Shown: in pieces, positions 8,156-15,121 of the stretch
Layout: each line of letters begins with the position of its first letter
Position numbering within the stretch: the first letter of the stretch is position 1
Assembly (NCBI RefSeq): GCF_026262575.1
Contig: NZ_JAPKFL010000005.1
Coordinates: forward strand, 186,001-250,000
DNA: 64,000 nt
Source: Streptomyces marinisediminis
Lineage (GTDB): Bacteria > Actinomycetota > Actinomycetes > Streptomycetales > Streptomycetaceae
Direction: 5' to 3'
Made by a program: the position numbers and the translations under genes
Notes under the pieces: model-generated
Databases searched by the model: none
The model's input: the letters and a program-made list of their open reading frames with translations, nothing else
What the model was told of the DNA's origin: nothing

Positions 8156-9394
8156 GTGAGCAGCGAGTACACCCCGGACGCAGCCGAGAGCACCGGAAGC
8201 GGGGAAGGGGAGGCGCGCTCCGTCTGGGACGTGGTCGTCGTCGGCGCCGGTCCGGCCGGGGCCTGCGCGGCCCACGCCGCCGCCGTCGCCGGGCGCCGGG
8301 TGCTGCTGCTGGAGAAGGCCGAGCTGCCCCGCTACAAGACGTGCGGTGGCGGCCTCATCGGCCCGTCGCGGGACGCGTTGCCCCCCGGCGTGGACCTCCC
8401 GCTGCGGGACCGGGTGCACGCCGTCACCTTCTCGCTGGACGGCCGCTTCGCCCGCACCCGCCGCTCCCGGCGCACCCTCTTCGGCCTGGTCGACCGGCCC
8501 GAGTTCGACCAGGCGCTGGTGGAGGCCGCGCGGAAGGCGGGTGCCGAGCTGCGCACCGGCGCCACGGTGACCCGGGTGGAGCAGCACGGGCCCGCGGTGC
8601 CGGACCGGCGCACGGTCGCGGTGGTGCTCAGCGGCGGCGAGACGGTCCTGGCGCACGCGGTCGTCGGCGCGGACGGCAGCGCCAGCCGCATAGGAAACCA
8701 CGTCGGGGTGAAGCTGGAGCAGGTGGACCTCGGCCTGGAGGCGGAGATCCCGGTGCCGGAGTCCGTGGCCGAGGACTGGGCGGGCCGCATCCACCTCGAC
8801 TGGGGTCCACTGCCGGGAAGTTACGGCTGGGTGTTCCCCAAGGGAGACACGCTCACGGTCGGCGTCATCGCGGCCCGCGGCGAGGGCGGGGCGACCAAGC
8901 GCTACCTGGAGGACTTCATCGCCCGGCTGGGCCTGGCGGGCTTCGAGCCGGCGATCTCCTCGGGCCACCTGACGCGCTGCCGCACCGAGGACTCGCCGCT
9001 GACCCGGGGGCGCGTCCTGGTCTGCGGCGACGCGGCCGGGCTGCTGGAGCCCTGGACCCGGGAGGGCATCTCCTACGCGCTGCGCTCGGGGCGGCTGGCG
9101 GGGGAGTGGGCGGTGCGCATCGCCGACGCCGGCGACGCCGTGGACGCGCGGCGGCAGGCGCTCAACTACGCCTTCGCCGTCAAGTCGGGCCTGGGTGTGG
9201 AGATGGGTGTGGGACGCCGGATGCACCAGGTCTTCGCGCGCCGCCCGAAGCTGATGCACGCGGTGCTCACCGGCTTCCGGCCCGCGTGGACGGTGTTCAC
9301 CCAGATCACCCGCGGCACCACGACGCTGGCCGACATCGTCCGCACCCACCCGCTGGCCCGCCGTGCGCTGACCGCCCTGGACCGCGGGGCGTAG
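8156..9394 (+). CDS. Geranylgeranyl reductase family FAD oxidoreductase
   Basis: 412 aa, GTG start. A PHBH-fold flavoprotein: VVVVGAGPAGACAAHAAA (26-43) binds the ADP part of FAD, LPRYKTCGGGL is the CGGG motif typical of geranylgeranyl reductases, VGADGSASRIGNHVG is the middle motif, and VLVCGDAAGLLEPWTREGIS (about 287-306) is the second FAD signature. Family members saturate isoprenoid double bonds or hydroxylate lipids; the electron donor and substrate here are unknown. No prenyl synthase is adjacent. The C-terminal 60 residues (ARRPKLMHAVLTGFRPAW onward) are amphipathic and may associate with membrane. Converges on the DUF4442 gene across a 264-bp gap. Confidence 0.88.
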   Translation: MSSEYTPDAAESTGSGEGEARSVWDVVVVGAGPAGACAAHAAAVAGRRVLLLEKAELPRYKTCGGGLIGPSRDALPPGVDLPLRDRVHAVTFSLDGRFARTRRSRRTLFGLVDRPEFDQALVEAARKAGAELRTGATVTRVEQHGPAVPDRRTVAVVLSGGETVLAHAVVGADGSASRIGNHVGVKLEQVDLGLEAEIPVPESVAEDWAGRIHLDWGPLPGSYGWVFPKGDTLTVGVIAARGEGGATKRYLEDFIARLGLAGFEPAISSGHLTRCRTEDSPLTRGRVLVCGDAAGLLEPWTREGISYALRSGRLAGEWAVRIADAGDAVDARRQALNYAFAVKSGLGVEMGVGRRMHQVFARRPKLMHAVLTGFRPAWTVFTQITRGTTTLADIVRTHPLARRALTALDRGA

Positions 9395-9555
9395 GGCGCG
9401 TCCGCGGGGCGGCCGGGCCCGGCGCGGCGCCGCCGAGGCGGTGCGCTCCGCCCGAGCGGCGGACCCGGCGGGGAGGCCGTCGGCCCGGGCGGCGCAGCCC
9501 CGTCGGCACACGGCCCGTGCGGACCGTCCCGGCCGCCACCGTCCGTCCGGCGCCG

Positions 9556-9603
9556 CCCCGACCGCACCGCGCCCCGACCGCACCGCGCCTCGATCGCACG
9601 GCG
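9556..9603. repeat. Three tandem 16-bp repeats in a convergent intergenic gap
   Basis: The unit CCCCGACCGCACCGCG occurs twice in tandem (9556-9571, 9572-9587) and a third time with three substitutions (9588-9603). It lies between the convergent flavoprotein and DUF4442 genes (gap 9395-9658), where I see no gene. Probably replication-slippage product; a terminator role is possible. Confidence 0.8.
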
Positions 9604-9658
9604 TTTCGCACCGGTGGGCGCGCGGCCCGCCGGCCCGCCCTTCGCCGCCGGGCGGCCG

Positions 9659-10138
9659 TCAGCCGGCCGGCGCGTGCGAACGTGCGGGCTTGCGGCGCAC
9701 GTAGAGCTGCTTGCGCACCTCGGCCACGACCGTGCCGTCGGCGGCGACCACCGTGCACGTGAACCAGGGCAGGGCCTTGGCGCCGTCGGCCGTCGCGGCC
9801 CGGATCTCCTCCAGGCGGTCGGGGGTGAGCTTGAAGTCCGCGAAGACGTCGCCGCGTCCGGGGGAGACGAAGTCGATCTCCGAGGACTTGTCCCACACGA
9901 TGTAGCCGGGGCCGAGCGAGGAGAGGACCAGCAGTGCCCAGAAGGGGTCGGTCATCGAGAACAGCGACCCGCCGAAGTGGGTGCCGAAGTAGTTGCGGTT
10001 GAGGCGGCCCAGGCGCAGCCGGACGCGGGCGCCGCTCCAGTCGTCGGCGATGTGGAGGACGCGGATGCCCGCGAAGCGGAACGGAGGCCACCAGTTCATG
10101 CCGAGGCGCAGGGCGGCCGGACTCATGCTGCGTGCCAT
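9659..10138 (-). CDS. DUF4442 (hot-dog fold, thioesterase-like) protein
   Basis: 159 aa; start placed at 10138 (MARSMSPAALRLG), with a second possible ATG at 10126. No clear ribosome site. The sequence follows the DUF4442/YiiD-C pattern: NWWPPFRFAGIRVLHIADDW, LNRNYFGTHFGGSLFSMTDP with the conserved NxxGTHFGG-type loop, VWDKSSEIDFVSPGRG and a C-terminal beta strand VVAEVRKQLYVRRK. These proteins have a single hot-dog fold related to acyl-CoA thioesterases. Its start codon lies 23 nt from a perfect TetR-type palindrome, which supports regulation by a fatty-acid or lipid-sensing repressor. Divergent from a ROK regulator. Confidence 0.85.
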   Translation of the reverse strand: MARSMSPAALRLGMNWWPPFRFAGIRVLHIADDWSGARVRLRLGRLNRNYFGTHFGGSLFSMTDPFWALLVLSSLGPGYIVWDKSSEIDFVSPGRGDVFADFKLTPDRLEEIRAATADGAKALPWFTCTVVAADGTVVAEVRKQLYVRRKPARSHAPAG

Positions 10139-10160
10139 GGCGGTCAGGCTAACACTGGTA

Positions 10161-10174
10161 TTACTGATCAGTAA
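10161..10174 (-). promoter_or_regulatory. Perfect 14-bp TetR-type operator
   Basis: TTACTGATCAGTAA is fully self-complementary and centred between the DUF4442 gene (start 10138, minus) and the ROK gene (start 10267, plus). Operators of this shape are typical of TetR-family regulators of acyl-CoA metabolism. No TetR gene is in the window, so the regulator would act from elsewhere. Confidence 0.55.
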
Positions 10175-10266
10175 CCGGGAGTCTGTGACCGTCCGCGCAC
10201 GCCCCGGAGCGCCGCGGAGGACGGGGCCCGCTTTGTTCACCGCGCGCACAAAGCGAGAATGATGCC

Positions 10267-11496
10267 GTGACGCACCACCGAACCCGCCCTGACCGGGGCC
10301 GCAGCGCGCTGGGACCGGCGCTCCAGCTCGTCCACACCGGCCGTGCGCCCACCCGCGCCGTGCTGACCGCCGAACTGGGCGTGACCCGGGCGACGGCGGG
10401 CGCCGTCGCGGCCGAACTCCAGGGCCTGGGCCTGATCACGGTGGACGCCCGGCCCGCCGTCGCGGCCGGAGCCCAGGGCCGCCCCTCGCACCGCCTGGCC
10501 GTCGACCCCGGGGGCCCCGTCGTGCTGGCCGCCCAGGTGCACGCCGACGGTTTCCGGGCCGCGCTGGTCGGGCTCGGCGGGACCGTCGTGGCCACCGCGC
10601 CCGGCTGCGGCGACGTCGACCCCGACCCGGTGCGGGTGCTGCGTCAGGTGGTGGCGGCGGGCGTGGAGTTGCTGGAGCGGACCGGTCGGCGCTGCGTGGG
10701 CGCCGGTCTCGCGGTGCCCTCCGCCGTCGCCGAGCCCGAGGGCACGGCGCTCAACCCGCTGCACCTGGCCTGGCCGCCCGGCGCCCCGGTGCGGGCGCTC
10801 TTCGCGGAGTGCCTGGCCGACGCGGGCGTCACCGGACCCGCCCCCGGCGCGCCCGCCCTGGGGCACGCCGCCAACGACGTGAACCTCGGCGCGCTCGCCG
10901 AACACCGGCACGGGGCCGGACGCGGGGCCCAGCACCTGCTGTGCGTGGCCACCGGGCACCGCGGCGTCGGCGGGGCGCTCGTGCTGCGCGGGCGACTGCA
11001 CACCGGCAGCTCGGGCCTGGCCCTGGAGGTCGGCCACCTCACCGTCGACCCGCAGGGCCGGCCGTGCCACTGCGGTTCCCGCGGCTGCCTGGACGTGGAG
11101 ACCGATCCGCTGGCCCTCCTGGACGCCGCGGGCCGCGAGCCCGGGCCGGAGTCGTCGCTGCTGCACCAGGCGCGCGAACTGCTGCGCACCGGCTTCCCCG
11201 GTGACCCCGCGGTGCGGGACGCCGCGCACCTGCTCATCGACCGCCTCGGGCTCGGGCTGGCCGGGCTGGTGAACATCCTCAACCCCGACCGCGTGATCCT
11301 GGGCGGCCTGCACCGCGAGCTGCTGCGCGCCGATCCGGAGCGGCTGCGCGCGGTCATCGCCGAGCGCAGCCTGTGGGGCCGCAGCGGTGAGGTCCCGGTG
11401 CTGGCTTGTAGCCTGGAGCACAACAGCCTGGTCGGGGCGGCCGAACTCGCCTGGCAGCCCGTGCTGGACGACCCGCTGCTCATCCAGGAGGTCTGA
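10267..11496 (+). CDS. ROK family transcriptional regulator
   Basis: 409 aa, GTG start. The N-terminal 70 residues form a winged helix-turn-helix (RAVLTAELGVTRATAGAVAA). The rest is a ROK sugar-kinase fold: VGAGLAVPSAV, GHRGVGGALVLRGRLH, GLALEVGHLTVDPQG (intact ExGH motif) and the zinc site CHCGSRGCLDVE (about residues 270-281), then NILNPDRVILGGLH. ROK repressors of this NagC/XylR type bind a sugar or sugar phosphate. The overlapping downstream GNAT gene is probably in the same transcript. The target is unknown; no transporter genes are adjacent. Confidence 0.9.
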   Translation: MTHHRTRPDRGRSALGPALQLVHTGRAPTRAVLTAELGVTRATAGAVAAELQGLGLITVDARPAVAAGAQGRPSHRLAVDPGGPVVLAAQVHADGFRAALVGLGGTVVATAPGCGDVDPDPVRVLRQVVAAGVELLERTGRRCVGAGLAVPSAVAEPEGTALNPLHLAWPPGAPVRALFAECLADAGVTGPAPGAPALGHAANDVNLGALAEHRHGAGRGAQHLLCVATGHRGVGGALVLRGRLHTGSSGLALEVGHLTVDPQGRPCHCGSRGCLDVETDPLALLDAAGREPGPESSLLHQARELLRTGFPGDPAVRDAAHLLIDRLGLGLAGLVNILNPDRVILGGLHRELLRADPERLRAVIAERSLWGRSGEVPVLACSLEHNSLVGAAELAWQPVLDDPLLIQEV

Positions 11497-11497
11497 C

Positions 11498-12091
11498 GTG
11501 CTGATCCGCCGCGGGCAGGCGGGGGACCTGCCGCGCTGTCAGGAGATCGAGCGCGCGGCCGGAGAGGGCTTCCGGGCCCTGGGCATGGCGCCGATCGCCG
11601 ACGACGACCCGCCGCCGACGACCGTGCTCGACGCCTACCGCCGTGCGGGCGGCCTGTGGGTCGTCACCGCCGCGGAGGCCGCCGCCGGAAGCACCGGCGT
11701 CGGGAGAACCGCCGCCGGGGGCACCGGTGTCGGGGGCGGCGCCCGTGCGGGCACGGCCCCCGCGGTCGGCTACCTGCTGGCCCTGCCGGTGGACGGCGCC
11801 ACGCACGTCGAGCAGGTCTCCGTCCACCCGGACGCCGCTCGACGGGGGCTCGGGCGCGCGCTGCTGGACCACGTGCAACGCGCCCACGGCAACCGGCCGC
11901 TGACCTTGACCACCTTCCGCGACGTGCCGTGGAACGCGCCTTATTACGCCCGCCTGGGCTTCGTCGCGCTGGCCGAGGAGCGGTGGACGCCCGGCCTGCG
12001 GGAGATCCGCGCCCACGAGGCGGAACTCGGCCTGGACCGCTGGCCGCGGCTGTGCATGCGGCGCGCACCGCTGCCACCGGCCGCCTCCTGA
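11498..12091 (+). CDS. GNAT family N-acetyltransferase
   Basis: 197 aa. The GTG at 11498 is preferred: it has CAGGAG upstream and begins one base after the ROK stop, typical of translational coupling. The acetyl-CoA site is clear: VEQVSVHPDAARRGLGRALL (R/Q-x-x-G-x-G/A) at about 106-125, and NAPYYARLGFVAL is the family's C-terminal motif B. The GNAT fold is interrupted at about residues 60-85 by a Gly/Thr/Ala-rich insert encoded by near-repeats of GCCGCCGGGGGCACCGGTGT-like units, probably a loop grown by slippage. Acceptor substrate unknown. Confidence 0.85.
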   Translation: MLIRRGQAGDLPRCQEIERAAGEGFRALGMAPIADDDPPPTTVLDAYRRAGGLWVVTAAEAAAGSTGVGRTAAGGTGVGGGARAGTAPAVGYLLALPVDGATHVEQVSVHPDAARRGLGRALLDHVQRAHGNRPLTLTTFRDVPWNAPYYARLGFVALAEERWTPGLREIRAHEAELGLDRWPRLCMRRAPLPPAAS

Positions 12092-12158
12092 GCGGCGCGG
12101 CGGAAGCTCGGAAGCCACTGCCGCACGCCCCGGCGCCGGTACCGGTGCCCGGCGACCG

Positions 12159-12641
12159 TCAGCCCGGTACCGCGCGTGCCGTCTCCACCGCGCGTGCCGT
12201 CTCCACTGCGCGGACCGAGGGCTCGCGCACCGTCGGCGGCGGGGCGGGGAGGGTGAACCACACCACCTTGCCCGCACCGCCGCGCTGGGCGCGCATGCCC
12301 CAGCTCTCGCTGACCGCCGCGACCAGGGCCAGCCCGCGTCCGCTGGTGGCCAGGCGGCCCGGCGCCCGCACCTGGGGCAGCCGGGGATCGTGGTCGCGGA
12401 CGGAGATGGTCAACTTGTCCCACAGCAGCACGAGTTCCACGGTGCAGTGCTTGTCCGCCCCGGTGTGCCGGTGCACGTTGGCCAGCAGCTCGGTGACGCC
12501 CAGCGCGGCGGTGTCGACGAGCTGGCCGAGCCGCCAGTAGCGGAGTTGGGCGGAGACGATGCGGCGGACCTGGCCGATGCGCGACGGCAGGGCCTGGAAC
12601 TCGACCGCACAGTGCCGACTGGGGGCGGGGTGAGTGATCAC
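12159..12641 (-). CDS. RsbW/SpoIIAB-like ATP-binding (anti-sigma type) protein
   Basis: 160 aa from GTG 12641, which has GAGGGAG 8 nt upstream; an upstream GTG (12695) would add 18 residues but has no ribosome site. A single HATPase_c domain: N-box ELLANVHRH (about 50), G1 VRDHDPRLPQV and G2 SGRGLALVAAV (about 100). Such free-standing kinases are abundant in Streptomyces, where they act as anti-sigma switches or nucleotide-binding regulators, often with STAS and PP2C partners. Candidate partners elsewhere in the window include the PAS-PP2C protein at 34986, but there is no operon link. The C-terminal tail ARAVETARAVETARAV is encoded by a tandem 18-bp repeat. Confidence 0.85.
   Translation of the reverse strand: MITHPAPSRHCAVEFQALPSRIGQVRRIVSAQLRYWRLGQLVDTAALGVTELLANVHRHTGADKHCTVELVLLWDKLTISVRDHDPRLPQVRAPGRLATSGRGLALVAAVSESWGMRAQRGGAGKVVWFTLPAPPPTVREPSVRAVETARAVETARAVPG
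12170..12205 (-). repeat. Tandem 18-bp repeat inside the RsbW-like gene
   Basis: Two exact 18-bp units (12170-12187, 12188-12205) plus a third degenerate half-unit encode the repeated hexapeptide ARAVET at the C-terminus. Confidence 0.85.
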
Positions 12642-12734
12642 GGCTGCGACTCCCTCGGGCCGGGCGACCTGCGTGGCGGACGGACCGGAGGCCACGCCGA
12701 AACGCCGACCCGGCCCCGGACCTCCCAGCGTGAT

Positions 12735-13106
12735 TCAGGTCACACGGTTGCGCAAATCGGGTGGTGTCCAGGGGGGCGCCGTGCGTCGATGCGCGGCGAT
12801 CTTCGCCGCCCGCTCGCGCGCGTCCCCCAGCGCCGCGACCAGCCGCTCCCGCGCCGCCCGCGGCAGACGCACGACGTAGCGCCTCCCGGAGAGGACGAGT
12901 ACGGTGCCGCGCGCGGGAGCGAGCAGGTCCGCCGCCCACGGCCGCAGCAGCCGCACCTCCTCCACGGGAGAGCCCGCGATCTCCCGCCCGTAGCTGGTCA
13001 GCAGCCTCAGCCGGCCGTCCTGGACAAGCACCCGCCCCGCACGGGTCAGCGTCCGCAGCAGGCGCCGCACCGGCACGCCCCGCACGTCGAAATCCGGAAC
13101 TCGCAT
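12735..13106 (-). CDS. Small conserved hypothetical protein
   Basis: 123 aa, ATG start with GGCGGGG upstream. I do not recognise a named domain. The protein is basic and rich in Arg and Leu, with an alternating beta-strand pattern ([47 protein letters not shown]) and a C-terminal Arg/Ala helix. No signal peptide or membrane segment. It sits between the RsbW-like gene and the divergent cysteine-synthase-like gene. Coding is supported by its GC3 pattern and by a clean start. Confidence 0.65.
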   Translation of the reverse strand: MRVPDFDVRGVPVRRLLRTLTRAGRVLVQDGRLRLLTSYGREIAGSPVEEVRLLRPWAADLLAPARGTVLVLSGRRYVVRLPRAARERLVAALGDARERAAKIAAHRRTAPPWTPPDLRNRVT

Positions 13107-13197
13107 CGCACCCCGCCTTCACCACCGGCCGCCGCCGCGGGCGGCCGGGTCCTGTGCGCAGTGTGCCCGGGTGCGGAGCCGTACACCAGAGGCCGCC

Positions 13198-13203
13198 TAT
13201 CAT
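13198..13203 (+). promoter_or_regulatory. Leaderless -10 box
   Basis: TATCAT lies 6 nt before GTG 13210, so the transcript would begin at the start codon. No Shine-Dalgarno is present. No convincing -35 box is visible. Confidence 0.5.
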
Positions 13204-13209
13204 CGCCGC

Positions 13210-14430
13210 GTGAACAGCGAGAACGAGCCGCGGGGCGCGCACTCCACCCGAACGGCGGAACGCACGCCCACCGCGGCCCCGGCCCGGCCCACCCTGGACG
13301 TCGACCGCAGCGACCCCGCCTACCGGGCGTGGTTGCAGGACGCGGTCCGCAAGGTCCAGGCCGACAACAACCGCAGCGCCGACACCCACCTGCTGCGCTT
13401 CCCGCTGCCCGAGCGCTGGGGCATCGACCTGTACCTGAAGGACGAGTCCACCCACCCCACCGGCAGCCTCAAACACCGCCTGGCCCGTTCGCTGTTCCTC
13501 TACGGGCTGTGCAACGGGTGGATCCGTCCCGGCAAGCCCGTCATCGAGGCCTCCAGCGGTTCCACCGCCGTCTCCGAGGCCTACTTCGCCGGCCTCATCG
13601 GCGTGCCGTTCATCGCCGTCATGCCCCGCAGCACCAGCCGGGAGAAGACCCGCCTCATCGAGTTCCAGGGCGGCCGGTGCCACCTGGTGGACGACCCGCA
13701 GACGGTCTACGAGGTCTCCGCGGAGCTCGCCGCCCGGACCGGGGGCCACTACATGGACCAGTTCACCTACGCCGAACGGGCCACGGACTGGCGCGGGAAC
13801 AACAACATCGCCGAGTCGATCTACCACCAGATGCGGCTGGAGCGCTACCCCCAGCCGACGTGGATCGTCGCCGCCGCGGGGACCGGCGGCACCTCGGCGA
13901 CGCTGGCGCGCTACGTGCGCTACATGCAGTACGACACCCGCATCTGCGTGCCCGACCCGGAGAACTCCTGCTTCTTCGACGGCTGGGTCTCCGGCGACCC
14001 CTGCGCCGCCAGCGACCGCGGCTCCCGCATCGAGGGCATCGGACGCCCCCGGATGGAACCCAGCTTCGTGCCCGGGGCCATCGACCGCATGATGAAGGTC
14101 CCCGACGCCGCGAGCGTGGCCGCCGTGCGCGCCCTGGAGTCGGCCGTGGGCCGCAAGGCGGGCGGCTCGACCGGCACCGGCCTGTGGAGCGCGCTGAAGA
14201 TCGTCGCCGAGATGATCGCCGCGGACCGCCGGGGGTCGGTCGTCACGCTCATCTGCGACCCGGGCGACCGCTACCTCGACAAGTACTACTCCGACGCGTG
14301 GCTGGCCGAGCAGGGCCTGGACATCCGCCCCTACCAGGCCGTGCTCGACGGCTTCCTGGCCACCGGGGCCTGGCCCGAGGCCCCGGCCGACCGGGCGAGC
14401 GGATGCGCGGCTGACCGGCTGACCGGATGA
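13210..14430 (+). CDS. PLP-dependent cysteine synthase family protein
   Basis: About 406 aa from GTG 13210. A fold-type II PLP enzyme of the cysteine synthase/cystathionine beta-synthase group. The Schiff-base Lys lies in [12 protein letters not shown] (about residue 92), [14 protein letters not shown] is the substrate-binding Ser/Thr loop, and [15 protein letters not shown] is the phosphate-binding glycine loop. It resembles the L-cysteine desulfhydrase (Cds1) subgroup of actinobacteria more than CysK: the N-terminus is longer and [15 protein letters not shown] replaces the CysK pattern. Likely activity is cysteine breakdown or beta-replacement in the cytosol. It ends beside the convergent SRPBCC gene. 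Confidence 0.88.
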   Translation: MNSENEPRGAHSTRTAERTPTAAPARPTLDVDRSDPAYRAWLQDAVRKVQADNNRSADTHLLRFPLPERWGIDLYLKDESTHPTGSLKHRLARSLFLYGLCNGWIRPGKPVIEASSGSTAVSEAYFAGLIGVPFIAVMPRSTSREKTRLIEFQGGRCHLVDDPQTVYEVSAELAARTGGHYMDQFTYAERATDWRGNNNIAESIYHQMRLERYPQPTWIVAAAGTGGTSATLARYVRYMQYDTRICVPDPENSCFFDGWVSGDPCAASDRGSRIEGIGRPRMEPSFVPGAIDRMMKVPDAASVAAVRALESAVGRKAGGSTGTGLWSALKIVAEMIAADRRGSVVTLICDPGDRYLDKYYSDAWLAEQGLDIRPYQAVLDGFLATGAWPEAPADRASGCAADRLTG

Positions 14431-14486
14431 CCGAAACGAGCGGGACGAGCGGATGAGGGGCCGTCCGCGCCGCGACGGGCGGCGGC

Positions 14487-14957
14487 TCAGGCCAGCCGCC
14501 GGTCCAGGGCCCGGGCCGCGCGCCGGAAGGAGTGGCCCAGGCCGGGGCGCGCCAGGCGCAGCAGCAGCCGCACCGCCGGTGCGCCGTCCACGGCCACCGT
14601 CCAGCTCAGCCGGGTGCCGCCCGACGGCGCCGGGGCCAGCCGCCAGTCCTCCACCAGCGCCCGCAGGCCCGGCACCGTCGTCCGGTCGACCCGGTAGGCG
14701 AACCGGACGGCGGGCTCACCGGCCAGGTAGGTCTCCTCGAAGCGCGGGCCGCCGCGCAGGGTGATGTCGCGGCCCGTGCCCCGGCGCGCCGGGCGCGCGG
14801 CGGCGACCTGGGCGAACCACCGCGGCCAGTGCTCCACGTCCTCGGCCAGCGCCCCGTAGACCGCCTCGGGCCCGGCCGCCAGCGTCGCCCCGTACCGCAG
14901 CCGCAGCGGGGCGAGATCCACGAACTCAAGTGGTACGTCGACCAGTTGCCGCATCAT
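14487..14957 (-). CDS. SRPBCC family (polyketide cyclase-like) protein
   Basis: 156 aa; ATG ATG at 14957/14954. A START/Bet v1-like ligand-binding fold: LAAGPEAVYGALAEDVEHWPRW is the typical first helix with the Trp-Pro-x-W turn, then RFEETYLAGEPAVRFAYRV, RLSWTVAVDG and a long C-terminal helix. Proteins of this family bind lipids or aromatics, or act as cyclases. No polyketide genes are close, so the substrate is unknown. Divergent from the membrane hydrolase gene, with starts 165 bp apart. Confidence 0.82.
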   Translation of the reverse strand: MMRQLVDVPLEFVDLAPLRLRYGATLAAGPEAVYGALAEDVEHWPRWFAQVAAARPARRGTGRDITLRGGPRFEETYLAGEPAVRFAYRVDRTTVPGLRALVEDWRLAPAPSGGTRLSWTVAVDGAPAVRLLLRLARPGLGHSFRRAARALDRRLA

Positions 14958-15121
14958 GGCCGGAGCCTACGGGCCACCCGGCGCCCGGGCCAGGACCGGG
15001 CGCGCGGTGGGCGTGCGGCGACCGCGATTTCGCCCCGCCTTCACCCCGCCGGGCTGGGCAGACCCGGTCGGCGCGCCGATGCTGTGAGGCGACCAGACCT
15101 CCCCCGACCCGAGGACGGACG

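Noticed and set aside
11938..11946. Two TTA triplets suggesting bldA (rare leucine codon) control of the GNAT gene
   Set aside because: They are out of frame; the codons read CCT TAT TAC (Pro-Tyr-Tyr).
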